Shown: positions 32,086-40,886 of the stretch, in pieces
Layout: the number at the start of each line of letters is the position of its first letter
Numbering within the stretch: position 1 is the stretch's first letter
The notes under the pieces: model-generated
Database searches by the model: none
Seen by the model: only the letters and a program-made list of their open reading frames with translations
What the model was told of the DNA's origin: nothing
Made by a program: the position numbers and the translations under genes
From: an uncultured Neglectibacter sp.
Lineage (GTDB): Bacteria; Bacillota; Clostridia; Oscillospirales; Acutalibacteraceae
Assembly: GCA_947647615.1 (NCBI GenBank)
Contig: CANSKS010000021.1
Span: 1 to 43,589 of the forward strand
Reading direction: 5' to 3'
DNA length: 43,589 nucleotides

Positions 32086-33898
32086 GCAGAGGCCAAACTT
32101 GGAACAGAGGAACATCTTTGAAATGATGAGCCGTGGCCCCGGGGCGCGTTTCGCCGCCGTGGAGCATGCAGAGAACGCCGGGGTCGCCTTAAAGCGCCTC
32201 GTGGCTTACTTTGCCAAGGAGAAGTCCATGATGTTTTCCATGCTGGTAGTGGTGGTTTTCGGCACTTTGTGCGGAGTATATGCCCCAAGCTTGCAAAGCA
32301 GAGCCATCGATATCATCGCCGGTACACAGGGCGGGGTCCTGGGGGCCGTGCTGACGCTTATGGTTTTGATGTACCTGCTTTACAGCGTCAGCCAGCTTTT
32401 CCAGGGGATCATCAGCGCTCGGCTCAGCCAGCGCATCGTTAAGCGCATGCGAGAGGAGCTTTTCGGGAAGCTCATCGACCTGCCTGTCAAATACCTGGAC
32501 ACCCACTCCCATGGGGACGTGATGAGCCGCATGACAAACGACGTAGAGAATATTTCCACAACGGTCTCCCAGTCACTGCCGTCCCTATTCTCCGGGGTGC
32601 TGACCCTCTTTGGTACTGTGGCGGTGATGCTGTGGTACTGCTGGCAGCTGGCGCTGTTGAGTTTTGCCACGGTGCTGCTGACAGTATTGGCTACCAAGAT
32701 ACTCTCCGGACGTGTGCGGAAGTTTTCCCGCAAACGGCAGGCGTACCTGGGCAAGCTTAACGGTACAGTGGAGGAGATGGTGGCAGGTTACCATACTGTA
32801 GTGGCCTACCAGCATGAGAAAATCACCACAGAAGAATTTTGTAAAACCTCGGATGAGCTGACCAAGGCCGGAATAAAAACTGATGTTTTCAGCGGTGTCA
32901 TGGGACCTATCATGAACTGCATCGGCAACATCGGTTTTGTGATCATTGCAGCCTTCGGCGGGTATTTTTCCGTAAACGGGTTGATTTCTGTGGGTGTTAT
33001 CTCCGCTTTTATTGTGTACGCCAAACAGTTCAGCCGTCCCATTAACGAGATCGCCCAAGTCTATGGCCAACTGCAGACCGCCATCGCCGGGGCCGAGCGA
33101 GTCTTTCTGGTGCTGGATGAGGAAAGCGAGGACATGTCTGGAGAATCGCTGAAACCTCAGCAGGCAGCGGTGGAGTTTTCCCACATAGATTTCTCCTATG
33201 ACCTGGGACGTCCTATTTTAAAGGACTTCACTCTGCAGGTTCCCCCCGGAAAAAAGGTGGCCTTGGTGGGCGCTACCGGCAGCGGCAAGACCACGGTGGT
33301 AAACCTCCTGATGCGCTTTTACGACGTTGACAGCGGTTCTATCCGCATAGATGGGCAGAATATCAGTGGAGTAAGCCGGGATAGCCTGCGGAAAAACGTG
33401 GCCATCGTCTTGCAGGACACGGTGCTTTTCAGCGACACCGTACGCCAAAACCTCTTATACGCTAACGAAAACGCGGAAATGGCAGATGTAGAAAAAACGG
33501 TTTCCATGAGCTGCTGTGAAGAGATGATCCAAAAGCTACCCCAAGGGTACGACACAGTCCTCACAGGTTCCGGTGAGAATATCAGCCAAGGCCAGCGGCA
33601 ACTGCTGGCCATAGCCCGGGCCTTTGTAGCCGACCCAAAGATCCTCATCTTGGACGAGGCTACCTCCAACGTGGACACCCGTACGGAAAAGACTATTCAG
33701 CGGGCCATGCAGAAGATCATGGAAGACCGCACCAGCATCGTCATCGCTCATAGGCTCTCCACCATCCGAGATGCGGATATCATTGTAGTGATGGATCAAG
33801 GCCAAATTGTGGAGAGCGGCAGCCACGAGGAACTGCTTGGCAGAAAAGGGAAGTATTACGATTTGTACATGACCCAGTATGCCGGCTTTGCAACGTAA
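32078..33898 (+). CDS. ABC multidrug exporter, catalytic subunit
   Basis: The partner half-transporter, about 606 residues, has a longer N-terminal segment of about 40 residues before six membrane helices. Its ATPase domain has Walker A GATGSGKTT, signature ISQGQRQLL (a Q in place of the second G) and Walker B ILILDEATSNVD with the catalytic Glu. I take TTG at 32078 as the start because GGGAGAGGAGG lies upstream and the overlap with the preceding stop is 8 nt; the ATG codons at 32123/32126 are alternatives. Together the pair forms one heterodimeric exporter. No clear terminator follows. Confidence 0.9.
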   Translation: MPEQRPNLEQRNIFEMMSRGPGARFAAVEHAENAGVALKRLVAYFAKEKSMMFSMLVVVVFGTLCGVYAPSLQSRAIDIIAGTQGGVLGAVLTLMVLMYLLYSVSQLFQGIISARLSQRIVKRMREELFGKLIDLPVKYLDTHSHGDVMSRMTNDVENISTTVSQSLPSLFSGVLTLFGTVAVMLWYCWQLALLSFATVLLTVLATKILSGRVRKFSRKRQAYLGKLNGTVEEMVAGYHTVVAYQHEKITTEEFCKTSDELTKAGIKTDVFSGVMGPIMNCIGNIGFVIIAAFGGYFSVNGLISVGVISAFIVYAKQFSRPINEIAQVYGQLQTAIAGAERVFLVLDEESEDMSGESLKPQQAAVEFSHIDFSYDLGRPILKDFTLQVPPGKKVALVGATGSGKTTVVNLLMRFYDVDSGSIRIDGQNISGVSRDSLRKNVAIVLQDTVLFSDTVRQNLLYANENAEMADVEKTVSMSCCEEMIQKLPQGYDTVLTGSGENISQGQRQLLAIARAFVADPKILILDEATSNVDTRTEKTIQRAMQKIMEDRTSIVIAHRLSTIRDADIIVVMDQGQIVESGSHEELLGRKGKYYDLYMTQYAGFAT

Positions 33899-34142
33899 AG
33901 AAATGGTGACATATCATAAGGGATTTGTTGACAAAGTCGAGTTTAGAAAAAAGATGTCCGAAATCAGAGAATATGCCGAAAGTGTCTGAAAGACAAGGCT
34001 TGTTTTCTTGTTTGTGCATTTTACGGACAAGTGCTCTTTGCTTGGGACTTTCTTAACAGACCCAATATATACCAACTTCGCCCAAAGAAAGTCAAACATT
34101 TCAAATGCTTTTTTGCTATATTTATTGCGGGAGGTGAGAGGG

Positions 34143-35018
34143 ATGGATATGCTGGAACAGTTGAATGCTGCTGTAGAATACATAGAGGCGAATTTGTGCG
34201 CAGGGTTAGACCTCGATACGGCAGCTGGAATTGCCTGTGTTACGGCCGATAGCTTTATCCGGTTTTTCAGCTATATGACCGGTATGACACTGACGGAATA
34301 TGTAAGGCGCAGGCGTCTAACTCTCGCAGCCCAGGAACTGCGGTATAGCAAAATGCCAATTATTGACATTGCCATGAAATATGGGTATGACAATGCGGCG
34401 GCATTTTCTAGGGCATTTGCGAAGCAGCATGGTATTACACCGTCGGCCTATCGCAAAGGCAAAGGTTCTCTCAAAGTGTATCCCCCTGTTTCCTTTCACA
34501 TTATGGTAAAAGGAGCAAAAGCAATGGACTTCAGAATTTTAGAGCTTGAAGAAACGGTACTGTACGGCGTGTCAAAGCAGTATGAGGGGAAAGGTTATAA
34601 AACTAGGGAGGAACTGCGCAATTCCATGTGGGCGGACTATTATGACGATGTGCCGGGGCAGCTTTGCGAAGGCAAATGGAACCAGCCGGGAAACACTTCT
34701 TACGACGGTATTTGGTTTGGCCTGTGGCAGGATGGTAAATATATGATCGCTCGTGAAAGGGCTAATATTAAGACTGGCGATTTCGAGACACGCAAGCTTC
34801 CTGCGGGTACTTACGCAGCTTTCAAAACCGAGACTGGCGGGCTTGCCTGGGAGGAGTTCCCAAAACTTTTCGAACAAATTTTCGGTTCTTGGCTTCCCAC
34901 ATCCGAATATAGGCAGAAGTATAACCTGGCGGTGGAGGTTCTGCATTTGTGGACAGATCACGACCTTCGCCAGAAAAAGCGTTATTATGAGGTGTGGATT
35001 CCTGTTGAGAAAAAATGA
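34143..35018 (+). CDS. AraC-family regulator with GyrI-like effector domain
   Basis: The 291-residue protein has two AraC helix-turn-helix motifs in residues 1-105 (ITPSAYRKGKG closes the domain; IDIAMKYGYDNAAAFSRAFAKQHG is the second motif). A GyrI/BmrR-like effector-binding domain follows from about 125 to the end (YYEVWIPVEKK). This is the SoxS/Rob-type layout, in which the C-terminal domain binds drug-like or small hydrophobic ligands. GGGAGG lies 8 nt before the ATG at 34143. It follows the ABC exporter by 245 nt and may govern it or other efflux genes. Confidence 0.9.
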   Translation: MDMLEQLNAAVEYIEANLCAGLDLDTAAGIACVTADSFIRFFSYMTGMTLTEYVRRRRLTLAAQELRYSKMPIIDIAMKYGYDNAAAFSRAFAKQHGITPSAYRKGKGSLKVYPPVSFHIMVKGAKAMDFRILELEETVLYGVSKQYEGKGYKTREELRNSMWADYYDDVPGQLCEGKWNQPGNTSYDGIWFGLWQDGKYMIARERANIKTGDFETRKLPAGTYAAFKTETGGLAWEEFPKLFEQIFGSWLPTSEYRQKYNLAVEVLHLWTDHDLRQKKRYYEVWIPVEKK

Positions 35019-35106
35019 ACTGCCAGTAATTGCTGGCACTTTGCGAAAAGGGGGCAGTTGCCAGCAAACGTTCTAATTTTTCCTCTAAAATCGTGGGTTT
35101 AGACAG

Positions 35107-35149
35107 GAAAGGACCCTCTTTTGTATGCCAATCAAAAGAGGGTCCTTTC
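35107..35149. terminator. Strong bidirectional terminator
   Basis: A 17-bp perfect stem, GAAAGGACCCTCTTTTG (35107-35123) with its complement (35133-35149), loop 9 nt, followed by GGTTTCTTT. It ends the araC-like gene and may also serve the convergent esterase gene. Confidence 0.85.
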
Positions 35150-35278
35150 GGTTTCTTTGGGGCAAGCTGGAAAGATGTGGCTAAACAGGCGGGCAGTCAT
35201 ATTTTTTGGTAGAAGTAGCTTCCGAAAGTTCTGGCACCAAACATTTGAAAAAATGGCGGGAGCGGAGATCCTGCGATT

Positions 35279-36028
35279 TTATTGCTCTGTGATTTCCATA
35301 AACGCATGAAAATACCTGCGCCCCAGCTCGTACAAAGCATTTCGGCAGAAGTGAATGGTATCGTCCGTACCCAGCTTTTGGGCGTTGGAGAGAAGTCCAT
35401 TGGTTTCCACGAATTTTGCATTGCGCAAATCCCGGCACAAATCGCGTATTGCGCCAACAACAGGCTTGCAGATTTCAGCATTCTCCCCAACCCATTGCTG
35501 AACAAAATCGCCCGCAACAAAAGGCAGTTCAGGGCAATGAAACTTCTCCCTCACGGTTTTAATTAGAGTGGAAAGATTACCGTAATGCGTGTCGTAAGAT
35601 GCGTTCAGCAATGCGTCGGTTTCACCTTGATGCCATAGAAACGCTTTGAGCCGGTTTTCGGGATTCAACTCCAGGGCAGTTTGCGTCATTTCAAGCATGT
35701 GTAGGTACAAATCATCTTGAAGCCCCCAGCGTTTATCCAAAAATCCGGTTCCGCCGACGGAGGTACGCAGAATCAACAGATTTCGTCCGTTCTTCAAAAG
35801 TCCGGAGCCTCTGTATTCATCGGCAAATGTAAGAGAATAATCGCCCCAAATGTCGTTAGCGACCACTCTTTCTGAGGCGACTGAGATTGTCATATTGGCG
35901 TTTAAGTAATATATGTCTTCCTTTGGAACATAGGGGACATCGGCGTCCCCAATACCTGTCCCGTCGCTGTTTGACTGTCCCGCTTGAATTATGATATCAA
36001 ATCTTTCTTTTGTAAAATCTTTTAGCAT
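35279..36028 (-). CDS. SGNH-type esterase (sialate O-acetylesterase-like)
   Basis: The 249-residue protein shows the SGNH/SASA pattern: IIIQAGQSNSDGTG with the nucleophilic Ser near residue 17, LRTSVGGTG with the oxyanion Gly, LWHQGETD with the block-III Gln/Gly, and DTIHF carrying the catalytic Asp and His near the end. Such enzymes remove acetyl groups from sugars or polysaccharides. No signal peptide is visible, so it is probably intracellular. GGAG (plus-strand CTCC, 36037-36040) precedes the ATG at 36028; a TTG at 36085 opens the same frame but has no ribosome site. The closest relatives act on carbohydrate esters, but the substrate is unknown. Confidence 0.8.
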   Translation of the reverse strand: MLKDFTKERFDIIIQAGQSNSDGTGIGDADVPYVPKEDIYYLNANMTISVASERVVANDIWGDYSLTFADEYRGSGLLKNGRNLLILRTSVGGTGFLDKRWGLQDDLYLHMLEMTQTALELNPENRLKAFLWHQGETDALLNASYDTHYGNLSTLIKTVREKFHCPELPFVAGDFVQQWVGENAEICKPVVGAIRDLCRDLRNAKFVETNGLLSNAQKLGTDDTIHFCRNALYELGRRYFHAFMEITEQ

Positions 36029-36204
36029 TTCAGCTGCTCCTTTCCTTACTGTTTTAGGTTTGCAAGACGGCAAAAGGCCAAACAAAGTGTATAATATTTT
36101 TGTGGCAATATCAACCTTTCTTCAAACTAATTTTGAAAATGTTAGAAAGTCCTGCCCGCCTGTGTCCAGATCGCTTTGGAAGTGCGGCATCTCATGGCAG
36201 CAAA

Positions 36205-36238
36205 AAAGCGTCCAGAGGGATCATCCCCTGGACGCTTT
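36205..36238 (-). terminator. Terminator of the dehydrogenase gene
   Basis: Stem AAAGCGTCCAG/CTGGACGCTTT (36205-36215 with 36228-36238) plus an inner GGG/CCC, followed on the minus strand by TTTTTT. It is a classic intrinsic terminator 19 nt after the stop at 36257. Confidence 0.9.
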
Positions 36239-36256
36239 CGATATACTTCTTAGTAT

Positions 36257-37282
36257 TTACAAATAATACTCCATCGGGTAGGTCAAATACTCGACCGGGT
36301 CTAACTGGTCGGCAGTCACATATCCTGAGGGAGCACACAGCAAAGAGGGCAGACGATTGACTACAGTAGCACAGGTGTGTTCTACAGTGGCAGGCTTTAC
36401 CACATGGTATTCCGTGTTGGGCTCGCCGGTGAACCACCAGTCGCACTGGTCGCCGTCTTCAGGGCCATAAACCTTACCAATGGTTTCTTCTTCGACGGTA
36501 ATTCCTTGCAGGGTCTCAATGGTCACCACGGCAGACATACCAATGCACTTGCCGGCCGGAATGGTCTTGCCCAGGGTTTCGGAGTAGATGTCTTTATCAA
36601 TGACGCAGGGCACATGCTTCTGGTCGATAGACTTGACCGTAAGGCCCAGCTTGTTGCAGATGGCCTCGGCGGCATTCCAAGCGTAGGAAGGCTCAAACTC
36701 CTCCGGATGGGCAATTTCTTTCTCGAACTCTTCAGGAGTCAGGTCACAGCCGTGAGCCTTGGCCAAGGCTAAGCCGTATTCATCTACATTATAGCTATAT
36801 GCGCCCTTGATCTTCTCTATTTTATGGCAGCCCGCAGCGGCCATAGCCACCATGTTAATCCAAAAAATATCCTGCATCCCGGAACCGGTGATGGTGCAGT
36901 TGTTTTCTTTCGCTAGGGCGTCCAACCTGTTGATCTGGGCGGCGCTGGTGGTCCAGGGATAGATGGCTTCTTCACAAGTAGTGATCACGTTGATTCCCCG
37001 GCTTACGCATTTTTCTACATGTTCATAAATATCGTTGATAAAGCTGAACAGGGTGACAATTGCTACGTCCGCGTCGCATTCGTCCAGCACCTTATCTGCA
37101 TCGGCAGAGATAATGACACCGGTCTTCACGCCCAACTCAGCGTAATCGCCCACGTCCATGCCAACCACTTCAGGGTTTACGTCAATAGCGCCCACGATCT
37201 GCGCGCCGTTTTCATGGAGATAGCGTAACGTGTACTTTGCCATTTTGCCACAGCCATACTGCACAACCTTGATTTTTTCCAT
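36257..37282 (-). CDS. 2,4-diaminopentanoate dehydrogenase-like / dihydrodipicolinate-reductase-fold oxidoreductase
   Basis: The 341-residue NAD(P)-dependent enzyme has an N-terminal Rossmann fold ([17 protein letters not shown]; dinucleotide glycines at residues 10-12) and a DapB-like substrate domain. Its length and sequence pattern ([12 protein letters not shown], then [14 protein letters not shown]) resemble 2,4-diaminopentanoate dehydrogenase of ornithine fermentation and its uncharacterised relatives. No other ornithine-fermentation genes are present, so that substrate is only one option. GGAGG lies just upstream of the ATG at 37282. It is monocistronic and probably under the adjacent MerR protein. 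Confidence 0.65.
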   Translation of the reverse strand: MEKIKVVQYGCGKMAKYTLRYLHENGAQIVGAIDVNPEVVGMDVGDYAELGVKTGVIISADADKVLDECDADVAIVTLFSFINDIYEHVEKCVSRGINVITTCEEAIYPWTTSAAQINRLDALAKENNCTITGSGMQDIFWINMVAMAAAGCHKIEKIKGAYSYNVDEYGLALAKAHGCDLTPEEFEKEIAHPEEFEPSYAWNAAEAICNKLGLTVKSIDQKHVPCVIDKDIYSETLGKTIPAGKCIGMSAVVTIETLQGITVEEETIGKVYGPEDGDQCDWWFTGEPNTEYHVVKPATVEHTCATVVNRLPSLLCAPSGYVTADQLDPVEYLTYPMEYYL

Positions 37283-37348
37283 AATACAGGATGCCTCCCT
37301 TTATAAGATAGTAACAATTTTTAATATGCCCACTTCTGGGACATCTCT

Positions 37349-37379
37349 ATTATATAGTCTGTTCTAAGAAGAGAGTCAA
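37349..37379 (-). promoter_or_regulatory. MerR-type promoter with 19-bp spacer
   Basis: On the minus strand TTGACT (37374-37379) and TATAAT (37349-37354) are separated by 19 bp, the over-long spacing of promoters activated by MerR-family proteins. An imperfect dyad centred on TTCTTAGAA fills the spacer. A conventional reading with TATATA at 17 bp is also possible. The -35 overlaps the stop codon of the merR-like gene. Confidence 0.65.
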
Positions 37380-38230
37380 GGCTCTTTTTTATCAAAACTT
37401 ATGGGTACCTGCAGCCGCAGGAACATACTGCGCTGCTCTCCGCCAAAAACATTAAATTCGGTCATCACTTCACAGATGTAATCTCCGCTGATGGAATAGC
37501 CTTGCTCCCGGCAAAAATCCAGCAGGGCCAAAGCGGAACACTCTTCCTGGTCAAAGCTGTCGGCATAGGTGCAAGCATACATCCCGCTGTCTACTAAGCG
37601 AGAATTTTCTTGAGTTTTGGACGTGTCTTGGCCCAAGAAAGCGAAAATTTCATAGGGCAATAGGTGCCTGTGGGTAAACTCTTCCCGGCGGATACTGGTC
37701 CCGACAATGTAGCTATGTACCTGTAAAAGTCTCGCCTTCCGCATAACATGCCGGAGTTGGGCCAAACAGCGCTCATAACTGCCAATGCCTTGCTTGTAGA
37801 AATCCTCGGGGCATGGGATGGCCAAGATTTGCCTGCGGTCTATATATTCCAGAGAGATGGTGCCGGTACGGGGGGATTTACGGTACCGTTCAATGCTTTC
37901 AATGGCTCGCTCTACTGCCTCGTGCCGGAAACGCAGCTGACGAATTTCTTCATGGATCTGCTCGTTTTTCCGAGAAAGAATTTCCTCGATTAACGTGATG
38001 TCCTCCTGCCGGAGCACACCGGCGATTTCCGAAAGGCTCATGCCAAGCTCTTTCATGTAGGTGATCATGTCGAGCCTGGCGTTTTGATGGAGGCTGTAAT
38101 ACCGATAGCCGCTGTCCGGGTCCACATAATAAGGCTTTAGCAGCCCCAATTTATCATACAGCCGCAGAGTGGCGATAGTGATATCGTTATATTTCGCCAT
38201 TTTCCCAATAGGAATTAAATCGCTGTCCAT
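37376..38230 (-). CDS. MerR-family regulator with GyrI-like effector domain
   Basis: The 284-residue protein has a MerR winged helix at residues 1-75 (IPIGKMAKYNDITIATLRLYDKLGLLKPYYVDPDSGYRYY layout), a dimerisation coiled coil (about 80-115), and a C-terminal GyrI/BmrR-like ligand-binding domain (about 120-284). BmrR-type activators twist promoters with 19-bp spacers when a drug-like ligand binds, and exactly such a promoter lies at the 3' end of this gene. GGAGG lies 5 nt before the ATG at 38230. The likely target is the next gene downstream. Confidence 0.92.
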   Translation of the reverse strand: MDSDLIPIGKMAKYNDITIATLRLYDKLGLLKPYYVDPDSGYRYYSLHQNARLDMITYMKELGMSLSEIAGVLRQEDITLIEEILSRKNEQIHEEIRQLRFRHEAVERAIESIERYRKSPRTGTISLEYIDRRQILAIPCPEDFYKQGIGSYERCLAQLRHVMRKARLLQVHSYIVGTSIRREEFTHRHLLPYEIFAFLGQDTSKTQENSRLVDSGMYACTYADSFDQEECSALALLDFCREQGYSISGDYICEVMTEFNVFGGEQRSMFLRLQVPISFDKKEP

Positions 38231-38239
38231 AGTACCTCC

Positions 38240-38264
38240 AAACTCTATTGTTAAAGGAGAGTTT
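38240..38264 (-). promoter_or_regulatory. Putative operator upstream of the merR-like gene
   Basis: Inverted repeat AAACTCT (38240-38246) / AGAGTTT (38258-38264) with an 11-bp centre lies 10 bp from the start codon, overlapping the region of the ribosome site. It may mediate autoregulation. The rest of the 38231-38575 gap shows no gene. Confidence 0.4.
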
Positions 38265-38575
38265 TTGTTAAGATCAGTTTATACGATCTGGAAAAAATTT
38301 GCAAGGGTCAGAAAGGAGCGGGCACTCCGGAACAGGCCGATATATCCCGGAACCTATGCTTGCTTCGGCGAGCGGTTTGGCAGGCGGCGAGAAACGCGTT
38401 TGTGATTTCCTGCTGCCTGTGATATTATGGTCGAAGCCGAGAAGGCTGGGCAAAAGAGCCGGAAAAGCGTTTGCAAGTGCCCGTGAAAGCATATTTCGGT
38501 AAAGTCGAAGAATCGTCGGAGGCTGTTTTAACGAAGCCAAAGGGGCGAGGGCATTTGCCTTTTTGGAGTGTTATT

Positions 38576-38603
38576 TTGAAAAATAAACTTGAGACAGTAA
38601 AAT
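38576..38603 (+). promoter_or_regulatory. Putative promoter of the fusion gene
   Basis: TTGAAA (38576-38581), 16-bp spacer, TAAAAT (38598-38603). It lies about 70 nt before the fusion start codon and immediately before a short leader ORF. Confidence 0.45.
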
Positions 38604-38616
38604 AAGGAGGCACACG

Positions 38617-38643
38617 ATGGGAATTTGCGATTCTCTCTTGTAA
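38617..38643 (+). CDS. Possible leader peptide ORF
   Basis: Eight codons, MGICDSLL, follow a strong AAGGAGG at 6-7 nt spacing and end 27 nt before the fusion gene's ATG. Short leader peptides often control Gram-positive resistance genes by ribosome stalling, and the downstream protein carries an aminoglycoside-kinase-like domain. No mutually exclusive hairpins were worked out, so regulation is a guess. Confidence 0.4.
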   Translation: MGICDSLL

Positions 38644-38670
38644 TGGTAGAAAATACAGGAGGATTAAAAA

Positions 38671-40506
38671 ATGGAAAAAATTTTACTCGATACAGATATT
38701 GGCGGAGATATTGACGACGCGATTTGTCTTGCGTATTTATTAACAGAACCCCAGTGTGAGCTTGTCGGTATTACAACTGTCTGCGGCGATTCGGAAATAC
38801 GGGCAGCAGTTGCAGACGCGATTTGCCGAACCGCGGGCAGAAAAATTCCGGTTGTTGCGGGGCTCGACACCACTATGCAGCCTATCCTCGTATATCCTAC
38901 GCCGGAGGGTGCGGCAATGTTGAAGTTTTGGCCCCACAACACCTACGAAAAAGCGGACGCGCCCGCTTTTCTGTACCAGAAACTAAAAGAAAACCCTCAT
39001 GAGATCGTGCTAATTGGGATAGGTAATATGACGAATATCGCTACGCTTTTCTCTACCTATTCCGACGCCGCCGGGTTGCTAAAAGGCTTGTATGTCATGA
39101 ACGGCTATTTTGGGGAAACTCCCTTGCCGGAACCTTATTACAACTGGAATTCTTGGGCAGATCCCTTGGCTTCCAAGATTGTGTTCGAGTCCAATGTCAC
39201 CCTGCATAGGGTGGTTCCGTTGGAGGTTACAAACACGCTTACGATAGAAGCAAAGCAGGCGGAAATCCTGTTAAAACCGGACAGCGATTTGTTAAAGGCG
39301 GTTTTTTCTTTTGGGAATGCGTGGCTGGAAAGCTCCGAAAAGCTGACTTTGCACGACCCGCTGGCGGCAGTTTGTGTTTTTCATCCGGAAATTTGCTGCT
39401 TTAAAAGAGGCAGTGTGCAAGTAGAAACGGAACAGGAAAACCGGATGGGGGCCACCTCTTTTTTTCCATCGCCAAAGGGCAATGTGGAAATTGCACGAAC
39501 GGTGGATAGGGAAAGCTTCTATCACATTTTAAGCACTGCCCTGTGCGGAAGGCAGGGAAAAAAGGCAAAACATACGGTGCCGCCGCTTGTTTTTGGCCGT
39601 GCCAAATCTGTGGGAGCTTTGGGGGAAGCATGGCTTGCCAACCTGGACAAGACGGTTTCGGAATTGGAGGAAACGTGGCACATTTCCGTTGGGGATTCGT
39701 TATCCGGCGGTACACACGCTCTTGTTGCCAATGCAGAGGGGGAAGACGGCAAAAAGTATGTGTTAAAAATAGACATGCCGGAAGATCTCGGCGGTGAATT
39801 TGCAAACAGCATAGCCGCCCTGAAAATCGTAAACGGAAACGGGTATCCAGAGCTTTATGCCTATGACCTGGAAAGAAAGGCCTGCCTTTTAGAGCGTTTG
39901 GGAAAGCCTATCAATCAACTGGGGTATTCTGTTCATGAGCAGCTTCAAATTATTTGTGAAGTCTTGCACAAAGTATGGTCAACCCCCTTTGTGAACGAGG
40001 GGATGACCAGCGGCAAAGAAAGCGTTGTGTGGTTCAGGGGATTCCTGGGAGAGGCCTGGGAAAGGTTAAATCGCCCTTGCTCCCGTAAAGTAATAGAACA
40101 GGCGTTTTCTTACTTACTGGCCAGGGAAGAGGCGATCCGTCCGGAGGAATTTGTCTTGCTTCACGGCGATGCCCATGGAGGTAATACGCTCAAGGAGTTG
40201 TCGGGAGATGGCTTTAGACTTGTTGACCCGGATAGTATCTTTTATGAAAAGGCCTATGATTTGGGTGTACTTATGCGGGAATGGGTTGAAGAATATGAGC
40301 AGGACCCGAGGCAAGCGGGAAAAGAGCGCTGCGCCTTTCTTCATCGCCTGACAGGTGTCCCCGAGCAGGCCATTTGGGAATGGGGCTATTTGCAGACTGT
40401 TTCCACCGCATTTGTGGCGCTCCAAACTGGTCAAGAGAAAATTGGAAAGCAAATGCTTCGTGTTGCGGAATGTTGGGCAAAAGAACCTGTTGAGGGCAAA
40501 GGCTGA
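38671..40506 (+). CDS. Nucleoside hydrolase - aminoglycoside 6-phosphotransferase-like fusion
   Basis: A single 611-residue frame joins two enzymes. Residues 1 to about 290 are an IUNH-type nucleoside hydrolase: Ca-binding DTDIGGDIDDA (7-17), GIGNMTNIA (116-124) and the catalytic LHDPLAAV (His228, Asp229). This class cleaves nucleosides to base and ribose. After a short Lys-rich linker (about 293-303), residues 304-611 are an APH(6)/hydroxyurea-kinase-like domain, complete from PPLVFGRAKSVGALGEAWL through LLHGDAHGGN (catalytic Asp500, Asn505) to VDPDS (metal-binding Asp519). AGGAGG lies 8 nt before the ATG. The kinase may phosphorylate released ribose, a nucleoside-like compound or an antibiotic. 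The fusion is seen directly; the joint function is inference. Confidence 0.88.
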   Translation: MEKILLDTDIGGDIDDAICLAYLLTEPQCELVGITTVCGDSEIRAAVADAICRTAGRKIPVVAGLDTTMQPILVYPTPEGAAMLKFWPHNTYEKADAPAFLYQKLKENPHEIVLIGIGNMTNIATLFSTYSDAAGLLKGLYVMNGYFGETPLPEPYYNWNSWADPLASKIVFESNVTLHRVVPLEVTNTLTIEAKQAEILLKPDSDLLKAVFSFGNAWLESSEKLTLHDPLAAVCVFHPEICCFKRGSVQVETEQENRMGATSFFPSPKGNVEIARTVDRESFYHILSTALCGRQGKKAKHTVPPLVFGRAKSVGALGEAWLANLDKTVSELEETWHISVGDSLSGGTHALVANAEGEDGKKYVLKIDMPEDLGGEFANSIAALKIVNGNGYPELYAYDLERKACLLERLGKPINQLGYSVHEQLQIICEVLHKVWSTPFVNEGMTSGKESVVWFRGFLGEAWERLNRPCSRKVIEQAFSYLLAREEAIRPEEFVLLHGDAHGGNTLKELSGDGFRLVDPDSIFYEKAYDLGVLMREWVEEYEQDPRQAGKERCAFLHRLTGVPEQAIWEWGYLQTVSTAFVALQTGQEKIGKQMLRVAECWAKEPVEGKG

Positions 40507-40528
40507 GGGAGCGAAAAAGCAAACAGAG

Positions 40529-40571
40529 GGTTCTGGCTGCGGCATCCCCAGCCTATGGAACAGCCAGAACC
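40529..40571 (+). repeat. 11-bp inverted repeat after the fusion gene
   Basis: GGTTCTGGCTG (40529-40539) pairs perfectly with CAGCCAGAACC (40561-40571) across a 21-nt loop. No T run follows, so termination is uncertain. Confidence 0.5.
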
Positions 40572-40655
40572 ATGGGAGGTTAACTCGTCTGCTCTGTATG
40601 GCCTGGCAGGGTGGGCGGTATCGCCTCCTTTTTACAGGAATATAAGTTGGGAAAA

Positions 40656-40698
40656 GATCAATTCGAGGCGTACCAAGGTCAATTCGAGGTGTTGCTAT
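40656..40698. repeat. Two-copy 21-bp direct repeat
   Basis: TCAATTCGAGG occurs at 40658-40668 and 40679-40689, a 21-bp period, equal to two helical turns. It may be a pair of protein-binding sites for the downstream surface-protein gene, or simply a decayed repeat. The remaining 40507-40841 stretch shows no gene. Confidence 0.4.
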
Positions 40699-40841
40699 TG
40701 ACCTTCTCCGGCAAAACGATAAAATGGAAACAGGTGTAAAAAGCGTTCGAGATGCCACCCCAAAGCGGCACACTCAGTTTATTACAGACTGTTCCCTGCT
40801 CGGCAACAAAAATTGGGCGGCAGGGAAGCGAAAACCATGGA

Positions 40842-40886
40842 GAAAGGGGAATTCCCCTTTCTTAGTCTCCCCAAGGGGAGACTAAG
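40842..40886 (+). terminator. Two adjacent palindromes upstream of the surface-protein gene
   Basis: A perfect 20-bp palindrome, GAAAGGGGAATTCCCCTTTC (40842-40861), abuts a 12-bp inverted repeat CTTAGTCTCCCC/GGGGAGACTAAG (40861-40886), which is followed by CTTCCTTTTC. The second is terminator-like. Because both precede the next gene by about 40 nt, they could also act as leader or operator structures. Confidence 0.45.

Noticed and set aside
32078-33898. Altered signature motif (ISQGQ) in the second ABC subunit as evidence of inactivity
   Set aside because: Q at this position is common in functional heterodimeric exporters, and the catalytic Glu and Walker motifs are intact.
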